DNA of 57,154 nucleotides from contig JAHAZA010000042.1 of assembly GCA_018385415.1 (NCBI GenBank), forward strand, positions 1 through 57,154. The letters run 5' to 3'. Shown here in pieces: positions 50,713-57,154 of the stretch; position 1 is the stretch's first letter, and each line of letters starts with the position of its first letter. The notes beneath the pieces were generated by a model. The model was not told where the DNA came from and did no database searches. It saw only the letters and a program-made list of their open reading frames with translations. The translations under genes were made by a program, and so were the position numbers. Origin of the DNA: Treponema sp. GTDB taxonomy: Bacteria > Spirochaetota > Spirochaetia > Treponematales > Treponemataceae.

Positions 50713-52797
50713 ATGAGATTTACTGTAAAGGCAAAACTTCTTATTTTATTCACAATTATCATTATTCTTGGAAATGGTACTCTTGGTATAGTTACTTTTA
50801 GTAGGGCAAAAAAAGCTCTCGAAGAGTCTGTTACTAAAAATCTTGATACTGTTTCACTTCAGGTTTCAAAAGACATTAAAAATGTCAACGATGCAGAATT
50901 TGCCTTGTTGCATTTACTTGCAACAACACCTTCTATGAGATCTGAAGAAGTTCCTATTAGTGAAAAATGTCAGATGTTCAAGCACTATATTGATGCAAAC
51001 CCTGATAAATATGAAAACATTGCCTTTTATGACACTGAAGGAAATACTTATCTTCCAAACGGAAAACCTCTTCAGTTAAAAGGAAAGCCGTATATTGATA
51101 TTCCTATTCAGACAGGAAAGGATTATATTCAGGATCCAGCATTCAGTACTGTAAACAATGCAGTAATCATGTTTATGTCAGTTCCTGTATATAACATGCA
51201 GAATAAACCGATTGGTTGTGTAGTTGCAGTTATTAAAGGAAATGTACTTAACGAAGTTGTAAAGAGTATTGAAGTAACTAAAGGTTATCATCCAAATATC
51301 ATTAACAGAATAAATAACGAGATTATTGCAAAAGGTGATGAAGTAACCGATGAACGCATTGATACTGTAGAAATGGATCCTAACAATAATCTTTTGAATA
51401 TTAGCAGAAGAATTTGTGAAGGTGAAACAGGAATTGATACTTATGATGATCCTATAACTGGAAAAAGAAAAATTGCCAGCTTCAGACCTGTTGAAGGCTG
51501 TGACTGGGCAGTATTCTGTCCTGCTCCTTATGAAGCATTCTATGGTGATTTAACAGCAATGTGGCATCTGTTCTTTGCCATTATTCCAATTGTAATTGTT
51601 GTTACTGTGATTCTGTTTATTGTTGTAATTAACTTTATTCTTAAACCCCTCAAGAATGTTCAGACTTCATTTTCTCAGATTGCAGAAGGAAATGCGGACT
51701 TAACAAACAGAATTGATAATAAAACAAATGATGAAATCGGCGATGTTGTAAATGGTTTCAATCAGTTTACAGAAAAGCTTCAGTCAATCATGACAGAATT
51801 GAAGTCTTCAAAAGAAGATCTTATTAACGTCGGAAAATCTTTGTCAGAAAGTACAGTTGATACAAGTGCTTCAATTACTCAGATTATTGCAAATATTGAA
51901 TCTGTTCACAGTCAGATTACAAATTCCAGTGCAAGTGTAACAGAGACCGCTGCGGCTGTTAACGAAATTGCCTCTAATATTGAATCTCTTGAAAAAATGA
52001 TTGAAAATCAGAGCAGGGGAGTTGAACAGGCATCTGCTGCTGTCGAGCAGATGATTGGAAATATTTCGGCTGTAAATAATTCAGTTGATCTTATGGCTAA
52101 TTCTTTCAATGAACTTTATTCTAAAACACTTGAGGGCTGTCGTCTTCAGGAAAGTGTAAATGAAAGAATTGAAGAAATCCGTAATCAGAGTGAAGCTTTG
52201 CAGGAAGCCAACCAGGTAATAGCTGCAATTGCTTCTCAGACAAATCTTCTTGCTATGAACGCAGCAATTGAGGCTGCCCATGCTGGTGAAGCAGGAAAAG
52301 GATTTGCAGTTGTTGCTGACGAAATCCGTAAGCTTTCTGAAAACTCAAGTTCGCAGTCAACTTCTATCGGAAATCAGCTTGACCGTATTCGTGAATCAAT
52401 TGCCAATGTAGTTTCAGAATCAGTTCAGTCTACAGCTACATTCAACGAAGTAACAGAAAATATTAAAAATACTGATAGTCTTGTTCAGCAGATTAAAGCT
52501 GCAATGAATGAACAAAACTCTGGATCAATTCAGATTAGTGAATCATTGCAGACAATGAATGACAGTACTACAGAAGTAAGAACTGCTTCTGTTGAAATGT
52601 CAGAAGGAAATAAAGCAATTCTTAATCAGATTCAGCGACTTCAGGATATTACATCAGAAATCAGTTTAAGCATGGAAGAAATGTCTGTTGGTGCCCGTAA
52701 GATCAATGAAACAGGTGAAGGCTTGAATGAAATTTCAAAAAAAATGAATGGATCAATTGATGAGATTGGTTCACAGATTGATTTGTTCAAAGTGTAA
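50713..52797 (+). CDS. Methyl-accepting chemotaxis protein
   Basis: A 694-aa chemoreceptor: transmembrane helix 1 (LLILFTIIIILGNGTLGIVTF), a periplasmic dCache-type sensor (about 35-275, with YENIAFYDTEGNTYLPNGKP and VYNMQNKPIGCVVAVI), helix 2 (MWHLFFAIIPIVIVVTVILF), a HAMP domain (LKPLKNVQTSFSQIAEGNAD) and the cytoplasmic signalling coiled coil. The CheW/CheA contact tip is intact (IAAIASQTNLLAMNAAIEAA, then HAGEAGKGFAVVADEIRKLS). The ligand is unknown; dCache receptors often sense amino acids or organic acids. TTGGAG precedes the ATG, and a TATAAT lies at 50678. A terminator follows. Confidence 0.95.
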   Translation: MRFTVKAKLLILFTIIIILGNGTLGIVTFSRAKKALEESVTKNLDTVSLQVSKDIKNVNDAEFALLHLLATTPSMRSEEVPISEKCQMFKHYIDANPDKYENIAFYDTEGNTYLPNGKPLQLKGKPYIDIPIQTGKDYIQDPAFSTVNNAVIMFMSVPVYNMQNKPIGCVVAVIKGNVLNEVVKSIEVTKGYHPNIINRINNEIIAKGDEVTDERIDTVEMDPNNNLLNISRRICEGETGIDTYDDPITGKRKIASFRPVEGCDWAVFCPAPYEAFYGDLTAMWHLFFAIIPIVIVVTVILFIVVINFILKPLKNVQTSFSQIAEGNADLTNRIDNKTNDEIGDVVNGFNQFTEKLQSIMTELKSSKEDLINVGKSLSESTVDTSASITQIIANIESVHSQITNSSASVTETAAAVNEIASNIESLEKMIENQSRGVEQASAAVEQMIGNISAVNNSVDLMANSFNELYSKTLEGCRLQESVNERIEEIRNQSEALQEANQVIAAIASQTNLLAMNAAIEAAHAGEAGKGFAVVADEIRKLSENSSSQSTSIGNQLDRIRESIANVVSESVQSTATFNEVTENIKNTDSLVQQIKAAMNEQNSGSIQISESLQTMNDSTTEVRTASVEMSEGNKAILNQIQRLQDITSEISLSMEEMSVGARKINETGEGLNEISKKMNGSIDEIGSQIDLFKV

Positions 52798-52839
52798 AGT
52801 TTCTTAGTCTTAAAACATCAAATTTTCATTAAATTTGGG

Positions 52840-52878
52840 AAAAGGTCGGAAAATATTTATAATTTTCTGACCTTTTTT
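52840..52878 (+). terminator. Rho-independent terminator after the chemoreceptor gene
   Basis: AAAAGGTC and GAAAAT arms (from 52840) pair with ATTTTC and GACC (52862-52872) with one mismatch, followed by T6. Confidence 0.85.
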
Positions 52879-52955
52879 GTATTCCAAATTTATACAGATT
52901 GTAATATAATTGTAAAAAGCAAGTTTTTTGATTTTTTATATACATAGGAGCAAGT

Positions 52956-53750
52956 ATGACATATTCGTATTTCCCAGGATGTACGCTCAAAAACAAGGCT
53001 AGTGACCTTGATAAATATGCGCGTATCTCTGCGGAAGCATTAGGGTTCACACTTGAAGAAATCACTGACTGGCAGTGTTGTGGTGGAGAATATCCACTTG
53101 GTACAAACGAAGTAGCTAGCAAGCTTCCTTCAGTTCGTGCTTTGGCTAATGCTCGCGACAAAGGTCAGGATTTAGTTACTCTCTGTTCAGCATGTTACAA
53201 CGTTATTAAACAGACTAATGACGCTGTTCAGAATGACGAGAATACTAGCTTCAAAGTGAATAACTATCTCAAAGAAGATGGTATTGAGTATCACGGTGAA
53301 ACAAAAGTACTTCATTACTTGGAAATTCTTCGTGACGTTGTTGGTTGGGACAATGTAAAGAAAGCTGTTAAGAATCCTCTTACAGGTAAGAAGATTGGAG
53401 CTTATTATGGTTGTCTTCTTTTAAGACCTGGAAAAGTTCTCCAGCTTGATGATGCAGAAAACCCTCAGCTTATTGAAGATTTTATCAAGGCTATCGGTGC
53501 AACTCCTGTCATTTATGCTCAGAGAAATGAATGTTGTGGTGCTTACACAATGTTCGAAGATAAATCAATTCCTCAGAATCGTTCACAGAAGATTTTAGCA
53601 AATGCAGAAGAAATGGGAGCTGACTTCCTTGTTACTTCTTGTCCTCTCTGCCGCTATAATCTCATAAAAAATAAAGGTGATTCTAAACTTGATGTAATTT
53701 ACTTTACAGAATTGTTAGCAGAAGCCCTTGGACTCAAGGAGGCTAAGTAA
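52956..53750 (+). CDS. hdrB: Heterodisulfide reductase subunit B (HdrB-like)
   Basis: The subunit that in HdrABC holds the two unusual [4Fe-4S] clusters at the disulfide-reducing or final electron-acceptor site. The 264-aa protein has two complete CCG motifs: Cys 9 in YFPGCTL, then DWQCCGGEYPLG and LCSACYNV; and again YYGCLLLRPG, NECCGAYTMF and SCPLCRYNL. It starts an operon, B-C-A-MvhD and beyond, from a TATAAT at 52905 and an AGGAG site. In non-methanogens such units take part in flavin-based bifurcation with an unknown disulfide or other acceptor. Confidence 0.93.
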   Translation: MTYSYFPGCTLKNKASDLDKYARISAEALGFTLEEITDWQCCGGEYPLGTNEVASKLPSVRALANARDKGQDLVTLCSACYNVIKQTNDAVQNDENTSFKVNNYLKEDGIEYHGETKVLHYLEILRDVVGWDNVKKAVKNPLTGKKIGAYYGCLLLRPGKVLQLDDAENPQLIEDFIKAIGATPVIYAQRNECCGAYTMFEDKSIPQNRSQKILANAEEMGADFLVTSCPLCRYNLIKNKGDSKLDVIYFTELLAEALGLKEAK

Positions 53751-53752
53751 TT

Positions 53753-54142
53753 ATGGAAAATAAAGAATTACTCAAAGAAGCCGTATTAATGAGATCTGGT
53801 GTTAATCCAAAAAAATGTATGGTATGTGGAAAATGTTCAGGAACATGTCCTAACTACGATGCAATGGAATATCACCCACATCAGTTTGTACAGATGGTTG
53901 AAAATGGCGAAATTGAAAAGCTTATGGCATCAAAATCAATTTATGCATGTTTGAGCTGCTTTGCATGTCTCGAACGCTGTCCTCGCCAGGTTGAACCTAC
54001 AAAACTTATTGATGCAGTACGTCAGGTTGTTGAAGGCCAAAGAGGCCCTCATCATTTAGATCCAGCTCAGGTACCAGAACAGTTAGATCCAGATATGCCA
54101 CAGCAGGCATTGATGGCTGCTTTCAGAAAGTACAAAAAATAG
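53753..54142 (+). CDS. hdrC: Heterodisulfide reductase subunit C (HdrC-like)
   Basis: A small electron-wire subunit of 129 aa with two classic [4Fe-4S] ferredoxin motifs: CMVCGKCSGTCPNYDAM and CLSCFACLERCPRQVEP. It links HdrA to HdrB. AAGGAGG is just before the hdrB stop, so translation is coupled; 2 nt separate the genes. Confidence 0.93.
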   Translation: MENKELLKEAVLMRSGVNPKKCMVCGKCSGTCPNYDAMEYHPHQFVQMVENGEIEKLMASKSIYACLSCFACLERCPRQVEPTKLIDAVRQVVEGQRGPHHLDPAQVPEQLDPDMPQQALMAAFRKYKK

Positions 54143-54151
54143 GAATTCAAT

Positions 54152-56164
54152 ATGGAAAGAATTGGTGTTTTTGTATGTCACTGTGGTACTAATATTGCCG
54201 GAACAGTTGACGTAGCAAAAGTTGCAGAAGAAGTAAAGAAAGTACCAGGTGTAGTATTCTCTACAAACTATACTTATATGTGTTCTTCTGCTGGTCAGCA
54301 GATGATTGAAGAAAAGATTAAAGAACTTGGCCTTACAGGTGTAGTTCTTTGTTCTTGTTCTCCTCGTATGCACGAAAAAACATTCCGTGCATGTGCAGAA
54401 CGTGCTGGTTTAAATGCTTACAAAGTAGAAATTGCAAACATCCGTGAACAGTGTTCATGGGTTATGAAAGATATGGGCGATGCAACAGAAAAAGCTATTG
54501 CTTTGGCAAAGGCTGCAGTTGCAAAGACTATTCTTGATACACCTTTAATTGAAGGTGAAACTCCAATGACAAAACGTGCATTGGTAATTGGTGGTGGTAT
54601 TGCAGGTATTACTGCAGCTCTCGATATCGCAGATGCTGGATTCCCAGTTGATATCGTAGAAAAAGATTACACAGTTGGTGGAAAGATGGCTAAGCTCGAT
54701 AAGACTTTCCCTACATTGGACTGTGCATCTTGTATCGTTACACCAAAAATGACAGAAGTTAGCCAGAACTCTAACATCCGCATCCTTTCTTATTCAGAAG
54801 TTGCAAATGTTAAAGGTTACATTGGTAACTTCGAAGTAGACATTAAACGACATCCTCGTTTTGTTGATGAAACAAAATGTACTGGTTGTGGTGCTTGTAT
54901 TGAAGCTTGTCCAAATAAGAAGGTTCCTAATGCTTTCAACTTGAACTTGAATACACGCAAAGCAATCGATATTCCATTTGCTCAGGCTGTTCCAAAAGTT
55001 GCAGCAATCTCTGAAGATTACTGTCTCCATATGAAGGGCATGAAAAATGGTAAAGACAATGTTTGTGGATTCTGTGAAAAAGCTTGTGCTGCTGGTGCAA
55101 TTGATTTTAACCAGACAGAAACAACTCTTACAGAAAAATATGGTGCTATCATTGTAGCTACAGGTTATAACCCAATCAGCCTTGAAAAGTTCGATGAATA
55201 TGCATACAGCCAGAGCCCAGATGTTGTTTCTTCACTTGAATTTGAACGCCTCTGTAACGCTTCAGGACCTACAAACGGTCACCTCTTGCGTCCATCAGAT
55301 GGAAAAGAACCAAAAGAAATCGTATTCATTCAGTGTGTAGGAAGCCGCTGTTCAGCAGATTCAGAAAAAGGTCACGAATATTGTTCAAAGATCTGTTGTA
55401 TGTATACAGCAAAACATGCAATCCTTACTCGTGATCACTATCCTGATACTAACATTACAGTATTCTATATTGATGTTCGTACTCCAGGTAAACTCTTTGA
55501 TGAGTTCTATCGCCGTGCAGTTGAACAGTATGGTGTTCACTATATTAAAGGTCAGGTAGGTAAGGTTACTCCATTGGCAGACGGAACGCTGGATGTTCAG
55601 GGATCAGATTTGATTCTTAACCGTCAGGTTCACATTAAAGCTGACATGGTTGTACTTGCAGCCTCTATCGAAGCTGATAAATCAGCTCGTCCACTTGCAA
55701 CTATGCTTACAACATCAATGGACAATAACGACTTCTTCCTTGAAGCTCATGCAAAACTTCGTCCAGTAGAATCACCAACTGCAGGTATCTTCCTTGCCGG
55801 TTGTTGTCAGGGACCAAAGGATATTCCAGAAACTGTTGCTCAGTCTTCAGGTGCTGCTGCTAAGGCTATTTGTTTGCTGGTTAAAGACAAACTTAAGAAT
55901 AACCCATGTACAGCAAATCCTAATGAAAATGCATGTAACGGTTGTGGACAGTGTGCTAACGTTTGTCCTTACGGTGCTATTTCTTATGTTGAAAAAGATT
56001 TCCGTGGACCAAATAGAACTACAATTACTCGCCGTGTATCACAGGTTAACAAAGCTATGTGTCATGGTTGTGGTGCTTGTACAGTTGCTTGTCCATCGGG
56101 AGCTATGGATCTCTTGGGATTCAGTAACAAACAAATCTTGGCGGAGGTTGATTCGGTATTGTAA
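54152..56164 (+). CDS. hdrA: Heterodisulfide reductase subunit A (HdrA-like, FAD)
   Basis: The flavoprotein proposed to bifurcate electrons in HdrABC complexes. The 670-aa protein has an N-terminal Cys-rich domain (FVCHCGTN, CSCSPRMHEKTF), an FAD-binding Rossmann motif (ALVIGGGIAGITAALDIADA), the family's VGGKMAKLDKTFPTLDC, an inserted ferredoxin region (CTGCGACIEACPNK and CGFCEKACAAGAI), and a C-terminal pair of clusters (CNGCGQCANVCPYGAI and CHGCGACTVACPSGAM). All expected cysteines appear present. AGGA precedes the ATG by 7 nt. A palindromic repeat follows its stop. Confidence 0.95.
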   Translation: MERIGVFVCHCGTNIAGTVDVAKVAEEVKKVPGVVFSTNYTYMCSSAGQQMIEEKIKELGLTGVVLCSCSPRMHEKTFRACAERAGLNAYKVEIANIREQCSWVMKDMGDATEKAIALAKAAVAKTILDTPLIEGETPMTKRALVIGGGIAGITAALDIADAGFPVDIVEKDYTVGGKMAKLDKTFPTLDCASCIVTPKMTEVSQNSNIRILSYSEVANVKGYIGNFEVDIKRHPRFVDETKCTGCGACIEACPNKKVPNAFNLNLNTRKAIDIPFAQAVPKVAAISEDYCLHMKGMKNGKDNVCGFCEKACAAGAIDFNQTETTLTEKYGAIIVATGYNPISLEKFDEYAYSQSPDVVSSLEFERLCNASGPTNGHLLRPSDGKEPKEIVFIQCVGSRCSADSEKGHEYCSKICCMYTAKHAILTRDHYPDTNITVFYIDVRTPGKLFDEFYRRAVEQYGVHYIKGQVGKVTPLADGTLDVQGSDLILNRQVHIKADMVVLAASIEADKSARPLATMLTTSMDNNDFFLEAHAKLRPVESPTAGIFLAGCCQGPKDIPETVAQSSGAAAKAICLLVKDKLKNNPCTANPNENACNGCGQCANVCPYGAISYVEKDFRGPNRTTITRRVSQVNKAMCHGCGACTVACPSGAMDLLGFSNKQILAEVDSVL

Positions 56165-56171
56165 TTATCAG

Positions 56172-56229
56172 GTCATTCTGAACTTGTTTCAGAATCTAAA
56201 ATAAGATGTCGAATCAAGTTCGACATGAC
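56172..56229. repeat. Nested palindromic repeat between hdrA and mvhD
   Basis: A 58-bp element bounded by GTCAT and ATGAC holds two hairpins, ATTCTGAA...TTCAGAAT (56176-56196) and ATGTCGAA...TTCGACAT (56206-56226), which are related to each other in inverted order. The whole is an imperfect dyad, like small dispersed palindromic (REP or MITE) elements. It separates mvhD from hdrA and may lower or tune its expression. Confidence 0.75.
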
Positions 56230-56247
56230 AGATTATAAACTGAAAAA

Positions 56248-56694
56248 ATGATTATGGCTGAAAATAAAGAATGGGAACCAAGAATTGTTGCTTTCTGCTG
56301 TAACTGGTGTTCATACGCTGGTGCAGACTTGGCTGGTAACAACCGTCTTGAATATCCAAAGAATGTAAAAATCATCCGTATTCCATGCTCTTGCCGCTTG
56401 AACCCAATGTTCATTCTTCGTGCATTCCAGCGTGGTGCTGATGGTGTAATTTTGTGTGGTTGTCACCCTGGTGACTGTCACTATTCAACAGGAAACTATT
56501 TTGCTCGTCGTCGTATGACTCTTCTTTTCTCTATGCTTGATTACCTGGGAATTGATAAAGCTCGTACACGTGTAGAATGGTGTTCTGCTGCTGAAGGTGT
56601 AAGATTTGCAGGAATCATGAATGATTTCGTTGCTCAGATTAAAGCCCTTGGCGAAAACAAAAAGCTGGAGGATGTAAGATGCAAGACAAATTAA
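56248..56694 (+). CDS. mvhD: MvhD-like iron-sulfur subunit
   Basis: The subunit that links HdrA to a hydrogenase or formate dehydrogenase electron donor. The 148-aa protein has the MvhD Cys pattern: VAFCCNWCSYAGADLAGNNR, IPCSCRLNP, GVILCGCHPGDCHY and the final VEWCSAAEG. The start may be 56248 or the ATG at 56254 (MAENKE); no strong ribosome site exists because the repeat lies just upstream. The next frame overlaps its end by 16 nt. Confidence 0.92.
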   Translation: MIMAENKEWEPRIVAFCCNWCSYAGADLAGNNRLEYPKNVKIIRIPCSCRLNPMFILRAFQRGADGVILCGCHPGDCHYSTGNYFARRRMTLLFSMLDYLGIDKARTRVEWCSAAEGVRFAGIMNDFVAQIKALGENKKLEDVRCKTN

Positions 56695-57154
56695 TCGCTC
56701 GTGCAAAAGAATTACTTTCTGAAGGCAAAGTAAAGAAAGTTGTAGGCTGGAAAAAAGGTCTTTTCGAAGATGACATTACTCCAGCGTTATTTACAACTGC
56801 AGAAGAATTAGACAAAGACTTTGTTTTCAATAAATATTGTAAAGCAAATCTTTCAAAATACTTGGTTGGTATTACAAAGAACATCGAGATTGCAAAATCA
56901 ACAACTCGTATGAACAATACAATGGCAAAGCAGCGTGATCCTAACGCTCAGGATGCCCCAATTCCTCAGGAAGTTGTATTGGTATTTTTAAAACCTTCTG
57001 ACACATACTCATTCACTCAGCTTCTTAAAGAAAGCCGCATTACTCGTGAAGACGTTTATGCAATTGGTGTTCCTTGCCAGGATACACTTGATGGCGGAGA
57101 CATTTGCGATAATTGTGCTGGTAAAAAGCCTGTTTCTTGTGATGAATATATTGG
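56679..57154 (+). CDS. FrhB-like/4Fe-4S hydrogenase-associated protein (partial, cut by window end)
   Basis: An open frame of 158 codons running off the window. GGAGG lies 7 nt before the ATG, inside the mvhD end. The sequence (VVGWKKGLFEDDITPALFTT, NKYCKANLSKYLVG, YAIGVPCQ, CDNCAGKKPVSCDEY) resembles the coenzyme F420-hydrogenase beta-subunit/FrhB-type iron-sulfur proteins that accompany HdrABC-MvhD in sulfate reducers and related bacteria. The C-terminal part, where further cysteines or a flavin site would be expected, is missing. Confidence 0.7.
   Translation, partial: MQDKLIARAKELLSEGKVKKVVGWKKGLFEDDITPALFTTAEELDKDFVFNKYCKANLSKYLVGITKNIEIAKSTTRMNNTMAKQRDPNAQDAPIPQEVVLVFLKPSDTYSFTQLLKESRITREDVYAIGVPCQDTLDGGDICDNCAGKKPVSCDEYI

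Noticed and set aside
1..57154. tRNA, rRNA or riboswitch genes
   Set aside because: I looked in the intergenic gaps for cloverleaf-like sequences, rRNA segments and common riboswitch cores and saw none; covariance searches could not be run.

Overview
The window looks like chromosomal DNA of a treponeme (Spirochaetes), most like the fermentative gut or rumen members of Treponema. The evidence is indirect. It is A+T-rich, it has many exported lipoproteins with relaxed spirochaete-type lipoboxes, it has a stand-alone groL without groES, and it has TPR, ankyrin and coiled-coil proteins of spirochaete style. There is also a TrpR repressor, a chemotaxis receptor, and genes for lactate, acetate and fumarate metabolism. 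No rRNA, tRNA, CRISPR array, phage module or intact insertion sequence was recognised.

Layout. 1-7.6 kb: DUF763 protein and uvrC (minus) diverge from an exported LamG/FnIII protein and a large TPR protein. 7.6-15.9 kb: a proline peptidase and murJ (minus), a class III cyclase with a membrane coiled-coil partner (plus), then a lipoprotein, rnhA and an esterase (minus). 16-25.8 kb (plus): a SUMF1/Ig/DUF1566-like lipoprotein followed by decayed remnants, groL, a small membrane protein, a mutarotase-like protein, a sugar isomerase-like protein, a spirochaete protein of unknown function and argS. 25.9-32.2 kb: a peptide ABC transporter whose second permease is fused to its first ATPase, then trpR. 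32.2-43.4 kb: a giant ankyrin lipoprotein, a small Lys-rich protein with FliM/FliN-like ends, a membrane J-domain protein, infA facing a DksA-like gene, a histidinol-phosphatase, a two-gene phosphorelay, a DJ-1 protein and an amino-acid ABC pair whose binding protein appears circularly permuted. 43.4-52.8 kb: ackA, an orphan peptide-binding protein with a coiled-coil partner, ldh, fumC and a chemoreceptor. 53-57.1 kb: hdrB-hdrC-hdrA-mvhD plus a truncated FrhB-like gene, a flavin-based electron-bifurcation module cut by the window end.

Together, ldh, ackA, fumC and the Hdr/Mvh module suggest an anaerobic fermenter that balances reductant through lactate, acetate, the fumarate branch and electron bifurcation. 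The two peptide importers and the amino-acid importer suggest use of peptides.

The most notable signals are: (1) a naturally permuted SBP_bac_3 lipoprotein; (2) a mini-protein with a FliM-like LSQDEVDKLL N-terminus and a FliN-like C-terminal strand pattern; (3) several genes with a -10 box exactly 6 nt before the ATG and no Shine-Dalgarno site, suggesting leaderless mRNAs; (4) a 16-bp perfect inverted repeat with a lipoprotein start codon in its loop; (5) the OppC-OppD fusion; (6) a nested palindromic repeat inserted inside the hdr operon.
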